Positions 44,486 through 54,246 are shown, numbered from the stretch's first letter. The stretch: DNA of 64,000 bases from Pseudotamlana agarivorans (GCF_018860245.1 NZ_JAHKPD010000013.1:124001-188000), one strand, 5' to 3'. Notes: generated by a model not told the origin, from the letters alone. Numbers and translations are program-made.

Positions 44486-45334
44486 ATGAGACTAAATAAG
44501 TTAATGTTATTATCAATTTGCTTTTTTTTCAATTGGATTGGTGTACAAGTGATACACGCTCAGGATACTTATCCTTCAAAGGGATTTGTAAAATTATTTA
44601 ATGGCAAAAATTTCGATGGCTGGTACTTAAAACTAAAAGATGATGACCCAGAATTAGCTAAAAAAGTTTTTGCCATAGAAGCCGGTGGGATTCATGTTTT
44701 CGATAATAGCTGGCCAGATGAAATCGATTTTAATGAAGGTACAGATGGTACAATTGGTATGGCATATACCAAAAAAGTCTACAAAAAATACCATTTAAAA
44801 TTTCAGTATAAATGGGGGCATAAAAAAGCAAACTATTTTGATAAATGGGAATATGATGCGGGTGTTTATTATCACATCACCGATGATAAGGTTTTTCCAA
44901 CGGGTGTAGAATACCAAATTCAATATGTACAAACCGAAGATAAAAACGGTACTGGTGATGCCATTAGACCTCCAGGACAAACTTACGATTGGTATTTCAA
45001 TCCTGAAAAAGACACTTACCAACTCCCTAATAATGGTGGTATCCTTTATACAGGGCAAGATTCATATAAAGGTAAAAAATGGTTGCATCGTGCTAAGGCG
45101 ACAAGAAATTTTAACGCGCTAAACGACCAATGGAATAGCTGTGAAATCATTGTTATGGGTGGTGAGTACGCCATTCATAAGCTAAATGGGGAAGTGGTTA
45201 ATGTTATTTTTAACCTAAAACCTAGTGCTGGAATAATTGGATTTCAGTCGGAAACTGCAGAAATTTATTACAGAAACATTGAGATTAAAGAATTTGACGA
45301 GATTATTTCAATTGAAAAATTTCTTAGTAACTAA
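44486..45334 (+). CDS. DUF1080 (3-keto-disaccharide hydrolase-type) protein, secreted
   Basis: This 282-residue protein has a signal peptide ending IHAQ and a concanavalin-like DUF1080 domain (PF06439-type): GFVKLFNGKNFDGWYL, then DAGVYYHIT, VEYQIQYV, NDQWNSCEII, and AGIIGFQSETAEIYYRNIEI at the end. Some DUF1080 members cleave 3-keto-glycosides; others only bind sugar. Pairing with a ThuA gene is common in Bacteroidota. It is the last gene of the cluster before the SusCD operon. Confidence 0.88.
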   Translation: MRLNKLMLLSICFFFNWIGVQVIHAQDTYPSKGFVKLFNGKNFDGWYLKLKDDDPELAKKVFAIEAGGIHVFDNSWPDEIDFNEGTDGTIGMAYTKKVYKKYHLKFQYKWGHKKANYFDKWEYDAGVYYHITDDKVFPTGVEYQIQYVQTEDKNGTGDAIRPPGQTYDWYFNPEKDTYQLPNNGGILYTGQDSYKGKKWLHRAKATRNFNALNDQWNSCEIIVMGGEYAIHKLNGEVVNVIFNLKPSAGIIGFQSETAEIYYRNIEIKEFDEIISIEKFLSN

Positions 45335-45837
45335 ACTCGTATTTGTTGATACTATAGCGTTCCTAGGCTAGTGTTATGACGCTTACATATTACCATAGCT
45401 TCACAGGGAAATGCCCCTTAAAAGGTGTGCATTATACCTATTTCGGTGTATGCGTTGTCAGATTGCTTCGCACGTCATCAAAAACTAATAATATTCAGTT
45501 AGAAAACTCAAAACTTAAGCCCTTTAATACCATGGTAAGTCTATTCAAAGGCGTAAAATCCATACAGAGCTATGTGTTGTTAATAACAGGAAGACTAAGG
45601 CTTTAATAGGAAGTCTTTAATGCTAATATGAAAGTGCTTCGAGTTCTATTTTGAGGTGTAAGCACTGTTAATTTTTATTGATTAGTCTAAATAAACTGAA
45701 TGTTTAATTTATTCCAACTTCCTTAATATTTTTCTAGACCCACATAATTAAAATTGGCACCTTGATTACGCTAGTCGCGTTGTCAGATTAATCTATCAAA
45801 AATTGTATTTACATCGTTTTTTGTAAAAATATATACA
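45335..45837. other. Gene-poor stretch, possible decayed sequence
   Basis: No convincing gene is present. A 76-codon frame (45376-45606) has no family resemblance and unusual composition. The segment GCGTTGTCAGATT occurs twice, near 45463 and near 45777, and may mark an old repeat or mobile-element remnant. I see no clear terminator for the DUF1080 gene. Confidence 0.4.
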
Positions 45838-45839
45838 GA

Positions 45840-45971
45840 TTGATTTGAGGAACCAACGGCTGTTAGGTGTTGATTATGAGTTGGTTAAAATTGCTTAAAT
45901 CAACTTACTTAAATCGATCAATAAAAAAAGTGATATGAGAAAAGGTTTTTAATTAAACACTTACATATTTG
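45840..45971 (+). promoter_or_regulatory. Shared PUL promoter module 3 (upstream of SusCD operon)
   Basis: Site 1 TGATTTGAG is at 45841-45849, inverted site 2 CTTAAATCA (complement TGATTTAAG) at 45894-45902, and site 3 TGATATGAG, the best match to site 1, at 45931-45939. The -7-like box CATATTTG is at 45964-45971. Gaps are 44, 28 and 24 bp. This copy shows most clearly that sites 1 and 3 are the same word in direct orientation. Confidence 0.78.
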
Positions 45972-46357
45972 TTAGTATAACTAAACTAAAAAACCACCAC
46001 CACTTTTAACTGCCTTTTGCTTTACCAAAGCATTAATACCTGGCGAGTTGATTTTATCTTTTTTGTAAGAATATATTCTTATTTCTTGATTTTGTTTTTA
46101 GTAGTTATAATAGAGTTTAATTAAAGAAAGATTGATTTTCAATCTTTTAAAATTAATTTATATGCTAAAAAACGAGAATATTTATAATGCAAATGTACAA
46201 TCACTTTTTTTGGCGTTTCACACTTTTACAGAATTTTTAACAATATTCTTATCAGGGTATGATCAAGATCACGAGGGGTATTTCGTGACTTATTATACCA
46301 GATTTGATAGATAATTCAGTTCAATCCAATAACTAAACCAAATTAAACTAAAAATGT
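45972..46357 (+). other. Long leader of the susC-like gene
   Basis: About 380 bp separate the -7-like box from the SusC start. A 60-codon frame (46132-46314) is AT-rich with no recognisable features and I do not accept it as a gene. Like the fucanase operon, this operon would have a leader above 350 nt, leaving room for post-transcriptional control; I see no known riboswitch. Confidence 0.3.
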
Positions 46358-49300
46358 ATGAATGAATTTTATTTTATGACTGACACATTGTGGAAAAGTC
46401 AGAAAAAACGCAAAAGGAAAAGAAAAGGAATTATTTTAGGCTTATTGCTTGTTTCTTTTTTCATTGGTATCTCCAATGCCAGTACTAAGGACGTTTTAGA
46501 ATTTCAGCAAACTGATATTACTGGAACTGTTCTTGATAATACAGGTGTACCTTTACCTGGAGTTAATATTATTATAAGAGGAACATCTAGAGGTACACAG
46601 ACCGATTTTGATGGACACTTTACAATTAACGCCAATAAAGGTGATATCTTAGAGCTCTCTTATATTGGATATAAAAAGCAAAGTGTGACTGTAGGAACAG
46701 GACGCGTTGTTAATGTGACCATGCAAGAAGATGCAGAAGCCTTAGGTGAAGTTGTAATCGTTGGTTATGATACGCAGACTAAAGAAAGTTTGGTAGGATC
46801 GGTAACTCAAGTAACTCCTGCCGATTTAAAAATACCTGCAAGTAATTTGACTACAGCCTTAGCTGGTAGAGTACCAGGTGTTATAGCATTTCAAAGTTCT
46901 GGTGAACCTGGGGCTAGTGCTAATAATGCAGATTTTTTTGTACGTGGAGCTACAACATTTGGTATTCGCCAAAGTCCATTGATATTGATTGATGGTATTG
47001 AATTAACTGCAGATGATTTAGCACGAATTAATGTCGATGATATTGAAAGTTTTTCCGTGTTTAAAGATGCTACAGCAACCGCTATCTATGGGGCTAGAGG
47101 TGCGAATGGTGTGATTTCTGTTACTACAAAGACAGGAGATATAGGGAAAACTAGAGTAAGTGTTAGGTATGAAACATCATATTCTCAAGCAACTAAAAAT
47201 ATTGATTTCGCAGATCCAATATCATATTTAAAGTTGCATACAGAAGCCGCTAGAACAAGAGGGGTAGCAGAACCTTATTCTCAAAATAAAATCGATAATA
47301 CCTTATCAGGAACGGCTAACCCTTATGTATATCCTGTTACAGATTGGCAAGATGAATTGTTAGAAGATTTTACTACTAACCAAAGATTAAATTTTAATGT
47401 TTCTGGTGGTGGTAAAACAGCTAGATATTATGTTTCTGCAGGTCTTTCTCGTGATACAGGGATATTAAAAATAGATGAAAATGCTAATTTTAATAACAAT
47501 ATCGATTCAAAACAATTTTTTGTTAGAGCTAATATTAATATAAATCTTACAGAAACTACAGAGGCTGTTGTTAGAGTTAATTCTACAATAGATGATTATA
47601 CTGGACCTATACCTACAGGTTCACAGCTGTATAACGCAATAAATAGAACGAGTCCCGTAAGGTTTCCTGCTACTTATGCGCCCGATGCTAATAATCAGTA
47701 TACAGAACATCTTTTATTTGGTAATGATGGTGATGGTGGCGATGGTACAGGAGCATATCTTAACCCTTATGCAGAATTAGTTAGAGGTTATAGAGAGTAT
47801 AGTAGATCTGTTAATTTAGTACAAGTTGAACTTCATCAAGACTTAAAAGGTTTGGTGCCAGGATTAAAATGGAGGGCTTTGGCTAATATGAATAGAACTT
47901 CTGCCTTCACTATTAATAGATCCTATCAACCATTTTATTATGATATAGGCTCTTATAATGCTCTTGATGACATCTACACTTTAACCTCTTTAAATCCAGA
48001 TACGGGTACCGAATATTTAGATATTGATCAAGATGCAGATGATGGTCTTGTAGTTCGGTCTGTGATTTATGCAGAGACTGCTTTAAATTATGCACATTCA
48101 TTTAATGATAAGCATGATATTTCGGGCTTATTAGTAGGTATTTTGCGTGAGCAGTCAAATGGAGCTACTAGAGATGTTCAATTATCGCTTCCTAGTAGAA
48201 ATATTGGGGTTTCAGGACGTTTTACCTATAACTATGATAAAAGGTATTTTACAGAATTTAATTTTGGTTATAATGGCTCTGAGCGTTTTGCAAAAAAGAA
48301 TAGGTTTGGTTTCTTTCCTTCCATTGGAGCGGGATGGGTTATTTCAAATGAAAAATTTTGGAAATCAGATTTAATTAATAGAGTTAAATTAAGAGGGTCT
48401 TATGGTGTTGTTGGTAACGATGCTATAGGTACAGCTGCAGATCGTTTCTTTTATTTGTCTAATGTTAATTTAAATAATGCAGGGGCAGGTGCTCAATTTG
48501 GTACTTATGGTGATTTTAGTAGTAATGGAGTTTCTATTAGCCGTTATGCTAATGATGACATTACTTGGGAAAAATCATATCAACAAAATTATGGTTTAGA
48601 AATAAATTTATTAAACGATGCTATTCAATTTCAGGCAGAACATTTTAGAACCAGAAGAACCGATATTTTACAAACACGTTCAGATGTTCCTTCTGTGTTA
48701 GGATTACAATCTGAGCTTAAAGCAAATATAGGGGAAGCAAAATCTAGAGGTTTTGAACTTTCATTAAGTGTAAACCATCAATTTAATAAAGATTGGTGGA
48801 TACAATTTAACGGGAATTACGTAGACAGTAAAAGTGAGTTTACAGTATTTGAAGAGCCCGATTATAATTTTGCAGGGCTTCCTTGGTTATCTAAGATAGG
48901 ACAATCTTTAACTCAACCATATGGATTGGTAGCAGAAAGACTTTTTGTTGATGAGGCAGATGTAGCCAACTCGCCAGTTCAAAATTATGGCGAAGTGATG
49001 GCTGGAGATATAAAGTATACTGATATTAATGGAGATGGCATTGTGTCCGATTTAGACATTGTTCCAATAGGGGAGTCAACCCAACCAGAAATTAGTTATG
49101 GTTTTGGTTTTTCATTAGGATATAAGAATTTTGATATTTCAGCCTTTTTCCAAGGGCTAGATCGCTTTTCTTTCTTTATTGATTCTCAAAAGCTATCACC
49201 ATTTGCAGATACAGATGGTAATGGTGATTATTTAAACGGATCTATAGCAGAAAATCAAATTTTACAAGCTTTTGCTGATAGCCATTGGTCAGAAGATAAT

Positions 49301-49600
49301 CAAGATATTTATGCCTTATGGCCTCGTTTATCAACAACTGCTATACAAAATAATAACCAACAAAGCACGTGGTGGATGCGTGATGGCGCTTTTATGCGTT
49401 TAAAATCTGTAGAGATAGGTTATAATTTTGAACCTAAAAAGGGAGGTCCATTTGGGCAGGCATCAGTAAGGCTGTATGTGAATGGAAACAATTTGGTTTC
49501 TTGGAGTCAATTTAAATTATGGGATCCCGAATTAAGAGGTAATGGGTTGAATTATCCGTTGCAACGAGTTGCTAATATTGGGATTCGAGTTAATTTATAA
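46358..49600 (+). CDS. susC: SusC-like TonB-dependent outer membrane transporter
   Basis: This 1080-residue SusC-type transporter imports oligosaccharides across the outer membrane. An alternative start 18 bp downstream (MTDTLWKSQ) is equally possible. A long basic n-region precedes the signal hydrophobic core (to about residue 41). A carboxypeptidase-regulatory-like domain (about 52-125; DITGTVLDNTGVPLPGVNI) follows, then the plug with EVVIVGYDTQ, FVRGATTF, PLILIDGIEL and the SusC landmark ATAIYGARGANGVI. The barrel completes the protein. The SusD gene begins 18 bp downstream. The shared PUL promoter lies about 390 bp upstream, which ties uptake to the fucanase genes. Confidence 0.95.
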   Translation: MNEFYFMTDTLWKSQKKRKRKRKGIILGLLLVSFFIGISNASTKDVLEFQQTDITGTVLDNTGVPLPGVNIIIRGTSRGTQTDFDGHFTINANKGDILELSYIGYKKQSVTVGTGRVVNVTMQEDAEALGEVVIVGYDTQTKESLVGSVTQVTPADLKIPASNLTTALAGRVPGVIAFQSSGEPGASANNADFFVRGATTFGIRQSPLILIDGIELTADDLARINVDDIESFSVFKDATATAIYGARGANGVISVTTKTGDIGKTRVSVRYETSYSQATKNIDFADPISYLKLHTEAARTRGVAEPYSQNKIDNTLSGTANPYVYPVTDWQDELLEDFTTNQRLNFNVSGGGKTARYYVSAGLSRDTGILKIDENANFNNNIDSKQFFVRANININLTETTEAVVRVNSTIDDYTGPIPTGSQLYNAINRTSPVRFPATYAPDANNQYTEHLLFGNDGDGGDGTGAYLNPYAELVRGYREYSRSVNLVQVELHQDLKGLVPGLKWRALANMNRTSAFTINRSYQPFYYDIGSYNALDDIYTLTSLNPDTGTEYLDIDQDADDGLVVRSVIYAETALNYAHSFNDKHDISGLLVGILREQSNGATRDVQLSLPSRNIGVSGRFTYNYDKRYFTEFNFGYNGSERFAKKNRFGFFPSIGAGWVISNEKFWKSDLINRVKLRGSYGVVGNDAIGTAADRFFYLSNVNLNNAGAGAQFGTYGDFSSNGVSISRYANDDITWEKSYQQNYGLEINLLNDAIQFQAEHFRTRRTDILQTRSDVPSVLGLQSELKANIGEAKSRGFELSLSVNHQFNKDWWIQFNGNYVDSKSEFTVFEEPDYNFAGLPWLSKIGQSLTQPYGLVAERLFVDEADVANSPVQNYGEVMAGDIKYTDINGDGIVSDLDIVPIGESTQPEISYGFGFSLGYKNFDISAFFQGLDRFSFFIDSQKLSPFADTDGNGDYLNGSIAENQILQAFADSHWSEDNQDIYALWPRLSTTAIQNNNQQSTWWMRDGAFMRLKSVEIGYNFEPKKGGPFGQASVRLYVNGNNLVSWSQFKLWDPELRGNGLNYPLQRVANIGIRVNL

Positions 49601-49618
49601 TAACAAAAAAATAGTAAG

Positions 49619-51550
49619 ATGAGAAAAAATATAAAAAAGATAAAATATGGTATAGCATCTCTATTAATAGGGATTATGTTTGCATGCGATTCTTATGTAG
49701 ATGTAGTGCCAGATAATTTAGCAACTATAGATATCGCTTTTAATAGTCGTGTAAATGCTGAAAAATTTTTTTACACGTTATATGGTTACATGCCATCACA
49801 TGCACAGATAGAGACAAATCCAGCAATATTTGGTGGAGATGAATTATGGAGTATACCTAGCGTTGTAACTGAGACTTCAGGACTTGATTTAGCACTTGGA
49901 CTTCAAAGTGTAGCCAGTCCTAAATTTGATTATTGGACTAATCAAAATTTCGGGATTCAAAATTTGTTTATTGCATTAAGAGATTGTAATATTTTTTTAG
50001 AAAATATTTATCAACCTAGAGATATGACTGAGTTTGAACGAAGTAGATGGATTGCCGAAGCTAAGTTTTTGAAAGCATACTACCATTTTTGGTTATTACG
50101 TCAATATGGAGCAATTCCTACTATTAAAGAGAATATAGATGTTAGTTCAGGTGTAGATGTTGTACGTGTAGAGCGTGATAAAGCAGATGAGACCATAGCA
50201 TATATTGTATCTCTATTGGATGAAGCTATCCTAGATTTACCTCCTGCTATAACAAGTACTACAAGTGAATTAGGGCGTGTTACACAACCTATAGCAGCTT
50301 CAATAAAAGCTAAAATTTTAGCATGGTCTGCTAGTCCGTTAATGAATGGTAATACCGCATATGCCAATTGGGTTAATAGCGATGGTGAACCTTATATAAA
50401 CCAAACCTTTGACCATGGTAAGTGGGAATTAGCCGCTGAGGCTTGTAGAGAAGCAGTCAATTTATCGCTAGCCGGAGGGCATTCTTTATACAAATCTAGT
50501 GGAGTTACTAATACAGGTATACAGGTGTCTGATTCTACAAGAACTAAATTGAGTATAAGAGGAGCAGTATCAGAACCATGGAACTCAGAGCTAATTTGGG
50601 GGCTTTTTTATGATAATGCAGATGGTAATGCAGGATTTCAAGCTCATAGTTATGGAATAGCAAAACCTGGTTTGTCTGGTAATGACCTAGCTAGAGCACG
50701 TCCAAATTGGGCACCTACACTACGTATAGCAGAATTGTTTTATTCTGATAATGGCGTGCCAATAGAAGAGGATACGAGTTTTGATTATTTTGATAGATAC
50801 TCTACTACCACAGCGAGTGATGATTATAAATATTACATAGAGCCCGGGTATACTACGGCCAAATTACATTTTAATAGAGAACCTAGATTTCATGCTGATT
50901 TATTTTTTGATGGCGGAAAAGTATATGGCCAAGGTCAGTTTGACGACAAAAGTCTTTACACATTTAAAAATAAAGCAGGGGAGTTAGGAGGCAAAAATGG
51001 TCCATTTAATTATTCTATAACAGGATATTTACCTAAAAAAATGTCGGGGATTTATGATGAGCTAATTGTAGGGTCTTTTCCTAAGGTAGTTTATCCATTT
51101 CCAATAATAAGATTGGCAGATATGTATTTACTACTTGCAGAATGTTCTAATGAAGCTTTTGGGCCAAGTCAAGAAGTTTATGATAATTTAGATGTTGTAA
51201 GAGAAAGAGCTGGACTTGAGGGTGTTGTGTCTTCTTGGGCAGCACATTCTAAAATTCCAGCAAAACCAACCTCAAAAGATGGATTAAGAGAAATTATTCA
51301 TCAAGAACGTTTAATAGAGTTAACCTTTGAGGGACATCGTTTTTGGGATTTAAGGCGTTGGCTTAAAGCACAAAGAATGTTGAATAATTCGGATATTAAA
51401 GGTTGGAATGTAGAAGGTGAAACAAATGAAACGTATTATCAAATACAAACACTTAGACAAACTAAGTTTTCATTTAAAGATCATTTTTGGCCAATTTCAG
51501 AGGCAGATATAATCTCTAATCCTAATTTAACTCAATCTCCTGGTTGGTAA
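49619..51550 (+). CDS. susD: SusD-like glycan-binding lipoprotein
   Basis: This 643-residue surface lipoprotein (lipobox MFAC, Cys23) is the SusC partner. The N-terminal tetratricopeptide-like SusD fold includes AEAKFLKAYYHFWLLRQYG. The C-terminal RagB/SusD segment includes YPFPIIRLADMYLLLAE and IIHQERLIELTFEGHRFWDL. It should act as a lid on the SusC barrel and bind oligosaccharide. It is somewhat longer than a typical SusD (about 500-550), as in PULs for large sulfated glycans. The next lipoprotein gene starts 30 bp downstream. Confidence 0.95.
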   Translation: MRKNIKKIKYGIASLLIGIMFACDSYVDVVPDNLATIDIAFNSRVNAEKFFYTLYGYMPSHAQIETNPAIFGGDELWSIPSVVTETSGLDLALGLQSVASPKFDYWTNQNFGIQNLFIALRDCNIFLENIYQPRDMTEFERSRWIAEAKFLKAYYHFWLLRQYGAIPTIKENIDVSSGVDVVRVERDKADETIAYIVSLLDEAILDLPPAITSTTSELGRVTQPIAASIKAKILAWSASPLMNGNTAYANWVNSDGEPYINQTFDHGKWELAAEACREAVNLSLAGGHSLYKSSGVTNTGIQVSDSTRTKLSIRGAVSEPWNSELIWGLFYDNADGNAGFQAHSYGIAKPGLSGNDLARARPNWAPTLRIAELFYSDNGVPIEEDTSFDYFDRYSTTTASDDYKYYIEPGYTTAKLHFNREPRFHADLFFDGGKVYGQGQFDDKSLYTFKNKAGELGGKNGPFNYSITGYLPKKMSGIYDELIVGSFPKVVYPFPIIRLADMYLLLAECSNEAFGPSQEVYDNLDVVRERAGLEGVVSSWAAHSKIPAKPTSKDGLREIIHQERLIELTFEGHRFWDLRRWLKAQRMLNNSDIKGWNVEGETNETYYQIQTLRQTKFSFKDHFWPISEADIISNPNLTQSPGW

Positions 51551-51580
51551 TTATAATTTTAACTTAAAAAAATAAATATC

Positions 51581-52813
51581 ATGAATAATAAACTTAGTAT
51601 TTTATTGTTATGTGTAGCAACTTTTTTTAGTTGTGAAGAAGATACAATTAGGCCGTTAGTTATTGATGATGGAGTGTCTCCGTCATCAATACAAAATATT
51701 ATAGTAGATAATTTTGCGGGAGGAGCAAAATTAACTTATAGCTTGCCACAAGAAGAAGATTTGCTTTATGTTGAAGCTGAATTTATACGTCAAGATAATG
51801 CAGAGATTTCTAGGGTTAGAGCGTCTCTATTTAATAACACTTTAGAAGTACATGGTTTTGGAGAAGAAAAAGATTACGAAATCAATTTGTATGCCGTAGA
51901 TCAAAGTGAAAATAAATCAGCCCCAGTTACCACTATTATTAGGCCCCTAAGAGCCCCAATACAATTTGTTGGAGAAAGTTTAGAGGTGTTTCCTGATTTT
52001 GGAGGCATGTATGTTAGCTGGGAAAATCCTTATGAAACCAATGTTTCTTTAGAAATTTCAGTTCTTGATGAATTTGGTCAGCCAAATGTTGTAGATATTG
52101 TCTATTCTGAAGCATTAGAAGGGGGAGTTGCTATTAGAGGTTTCGATCCTGTTGAGAAGACCTTTACTATTGTTGTTAAGGACAGATACGGAAATATATA
52201 TCCTACTCAAAGATTTGTAGTTACTCCGCTTTTTGAAGAGGCTGCAGATAAAACTTACTATAGAACACTAGCTGCATTAGGTTTAACGATACCTCACGAA
52301 ACACCTGCTTTTAATGCTAGATGGGGATTAGAAAACATTTACAATGGAGATACTAGACCTAATGTTCGACAAGCTTTTCTTTCAGCTGCATCAAGTTGGA
52401 TTGATCCAGACGGAGAGCTTCCAGGGTATGAAGGCCTAAATGCACAATATTTTACGTTGGATATAGGAACTGAAATAAAATTGAGTAGAATTCTTATGCA
52501 TACAGCTGCATTTGATAAAGATACCCCTAAAGTTTTTGATATTTGGGGTGCCAATCAATTAAATGCAGACGGTAGTTTAGATGGATGGGTAAAAATTGCA
52601 GACAAAAGAGAAACAATAAAACCATCGGGAACACCCTATGGTGTAGACCCTACTCAAGAAGATATTGAAGCAGCAGAACGAGGGTTCGACGTACTTATAG
52701 ATGCCAACGCACCACCTGTTAGATATATTCGTTTTGTTAATAGACAAAGTTGGGATGGTAATACTCTTATAAAAATAGCTGAAATGGAGTTCTTTGGGGA
52801 AATCATTAATTAA
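51581..52813 (+). CDS. DUF4959/DUF5000-type surface lipoprotein with discoidin-like domain
   Basis: This 410-residue lipoprotein (lipobox FFSC, Cys18) has two N-terminal fibronectin-like domains: about 28-125 (DUF4959-type, SIQNIIVDNFAGGAKLTYSL) and about 126-230 (DUF5126-type). A C-terminal discoidin/F5-8C-like domain (about 245-410, DUF5000-type) contains FTLDIGTEIKLSRILMH and RYIRFVNRQSWDGNTLIKI. Such proteins regularly follow SusD and act as extra surface glycan-binding proteins. I expect it to capture the same polysaccharide as SusD. Confidence 0.88.
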   Translation: MNNKLSILLLCVATFFSCEEDTIRPLVIDDGVSPSSIQNIIVDNFAGGAKLTYSLPQEEDLLYVEAEFIRQDNAEISRVRASLFNNTLEVHGFGEEKDYEINLYAVDQSENKSAPVTTIIRPLRAPIQFVGESLEVFPDFGGMYVSWENPYETNVSLEISVLDEFGQPNVVDIVYSEALEGGVAIRGFDPVEKTFTIVVKDRYGNIYPTQRFVVTPLFEEAADKTYYRTLAALGLTIPHETPAFNARWGLENIYNGDTRPNVRQAFLSAASSWIDPDGELPGYEGLNAQYFTLDIGTEIKLSRILMHTAAFDKDTPKVFDIWGANQLNADGSLDGWVKIADKRETIKPSGTPYGVDPTQEDIEAAERGFDVLIDANAPPVRYIRFVNRQSWDGNTLIKIAEMEFFGEIIN

Positions 52814-52830
52814 AAAAATATTTAAAAATT

Positions 52831-53610
52831 ATGATAACAAAAAATATAAAATCATTTACTAATACTGCATTATTTGCAGTATTAGTAACTTCTTTCTTTT
52901 CATGTAGTACAGATTTATATGAAACGTTTGATCAATATGTGCCGGATAAAGTAGTTAGTGTTTCTGTTGGAGAACCAACAGTATTAGCTGGAGATGAAAA
53001 GGTAGTTATGGTTGTTGAAATTAGTGCAGATCCAAAGTTAAAAAGAGGAGTTGTTACTTCAATTGATGGCGAGGTTCAGTATGTTTTTGAAATAGATCGC
53101 ACTGTTTTTAAGCCAGAATTGATACCAGTAGAATATGAAGCAGAAGAAGGAATAGAGAATTTAATTGTTTATATGGAAGATGTAAATGGTGTTAAATCAT
53201 TGGATGTAGAAGTTTATGTAGATGTTTTAGGTGAAAATTATCGAGCTTCTTTATTGAATAGAGAAATAGATGCCATTACCGTAAATTCTCAAACAGAGTT
53301 AACAATTAATTGGATTTCAAATAAAGAACAAACTATTGTTAATGGTGAGGTTGTATATATAATAAAAGAACCTTTGCTTTTAGAGACAACGTTTACGTAT
53401 ACAGATTCTAGTGGCGTGGATCAAACCATTGTTTTTGATAGCACAGTAGATGAGATTATTATTGATGATTTTCTATTAGGAAGTGATTATAGCTATACAT
53501 CAAGCTATAAGGCATTTGATGAGAATCAACCGCCACTTGATATATATCAACTTTCACTAACGCCAGATGTTTTTATAACAGATGCAACAGTAGGAACATT
53601 TCCTATTTAA
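52831..53610 (+). CDS. DUF4998-type surface lipoprotein
   Basis: This 259-residue lipoprotein (lipobox FFSC, Cys25) consists of beta-rich Ig-like domains and resembles the DUF4998 proteins that often follow DUF4959/DUF5000 genes in SusCD operons. It has no enzymatic motif. It probably binds glycan or supports the SusCD complex at the surface. It is the last gene of the operon, and a hairpin terminator starts 34 bp later. Confidence 0.8.
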   Translation: MITKNIKSFTNTALFAVLVTSFFSCSTDLYETFDQYVPDKVVSVSVGEPTVLAGDEKVVMVVEISADPKLKRGVVTSIDGEVQYVFEIDRTVFKPELIPVEYEAEEGIENLIVYMEDVNGVKSLDVEVYVDVLGENYRASLLNREIDAITVNSQTELTINWISNKEQTIVNGEVVYIIKEPLLLETTFTYTDSSGVDQTIVFDSTVDEIIIDDFLLGSDYSYTSSYKAFDENQPPLDIYQLSLTPDVFITDATVGTFPI

Positions 53611-53644
53611 TAATCTTTATTAGATTTTATAATGAAATTAAAAT

Positions 53645-53686
53645 AACTGGCTATTTCTGAAAATTATGGAGGTAGTCAGTTTTTTT
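53645..53686 (+). terminator. Rho-independent terminator of the SusCD operon
   Basis: A 9-bp stem (AACTGGCTA pairing with TAGTCAGTT, one wobble) with a loop of about 19 bases is followed by seven T. It lies 34 bp after the last lipoprotein gene. Confidence 0.72.
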
Positions 53687-53790
53687 GTCAAAAAAGAAAA
53701 CAATAAATTCAAAACAGTTTGATTATTAGTAAGTTGTGTTGTGGGTTTCTAGTCTTAATATTTTTTAGTAAAACAAAATATAATTAAGTA

Positions 53791-53988
53791 ATGACTGGAA
53801 AATAGCTAGCTACTTATAATAACATATCTAGTATAAATGTGTCTTCTTTATCTTCTGGTGTTTACATTTTAAGAGTAAAAGAAAACAACGGTAACATGCT
53901 TACTCAGAATTTTTCAAAAAAAATAATTCAATTCTATTATACATTAAGTCCGAGTGGTTATTTGATGATAATATTTTCTAATCGTTAA
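53791..53988 (+). pseudogene. Decayed T9SS C-terminal sorting domain
   Basis: In one frame the sequence reads MTGK, stop, LATYNNISSINVSSL, then SSGVYILRVKENNGNML. This is the second half of a type A T9SS sorting domain (compare the D-I-T-G-K, then L-x-S-G-V-Y-F-L-K pattern of the intact ones here). The TAG at 53803-53805 interrupts it and the upstream part of the domain is lost. The C-terminal K-K-I-I-Q end runs on to a TAA at 53986. A secreted enzyme gene probably stood between the SusCD operon and the gene at 54247 and has decayed. The remaining parts of the 636-bp gap hold the terminator and promoter module 4. Confidence 0.7.
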
Positions 53989-54074
53989 TAAAATCTTAAA
54001 TACTTCGCTAATCAATAATAATGTAGCCTTTTAGATTCATGGGTTTTTTAAGTTGCTTTTCTAAATTCTAAAAG

Positions 54075-54205
54075 GTTGATTTGAGCATGATATACTCATT
54101 TTGTATAAATATTATGGTTTATATTGTTCAATAACAGAATGTTATGGTGTTGTAGAAAAAGCAGGATAAGAGTAAATATATTGTTTGTTAGTAAATGCAT
54201 ATTTG
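54075..54205 (+). promoter_or_regulatory. Shared PUL promoter module 4 (upstream of giant fucanase pair)
   Basis: Site 1 TGATTTGAG is at 54077-54085 and site 3 GGATAAGAG at 54164-54172, followed by TAAA. The -7-like box CATATTTG at 54198-54205 begins 25 bp after site 3, as in modules 1 and 2. The middle inverted site is degenerate here (around 54127-54136) and sites 1 and 3 are 2-4 bp closer than in the other modules. The start codon is 42 bp downstream of the -7 box. Confidence 0.7.
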
Positions 54206-54246
54206 TAAATAACCAAGCTAACACTAAATCTTAAAAGACTAAGTTC

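Noticed and set aside
45376-45606. 76-codon open frame after the DUF1080 gene
   Set aside because: No family resemblance, no leader signal, odd composition and a nearby duplicated non-coding segment; more likely decayed or random.
46132-46314. 60-codon open frame in the susC leader
   Set aside because: AT-rich chance frame rich in Phe, Leu, Asn and Tyr with no recognisable domain; it lies in a probable untranslated leader.
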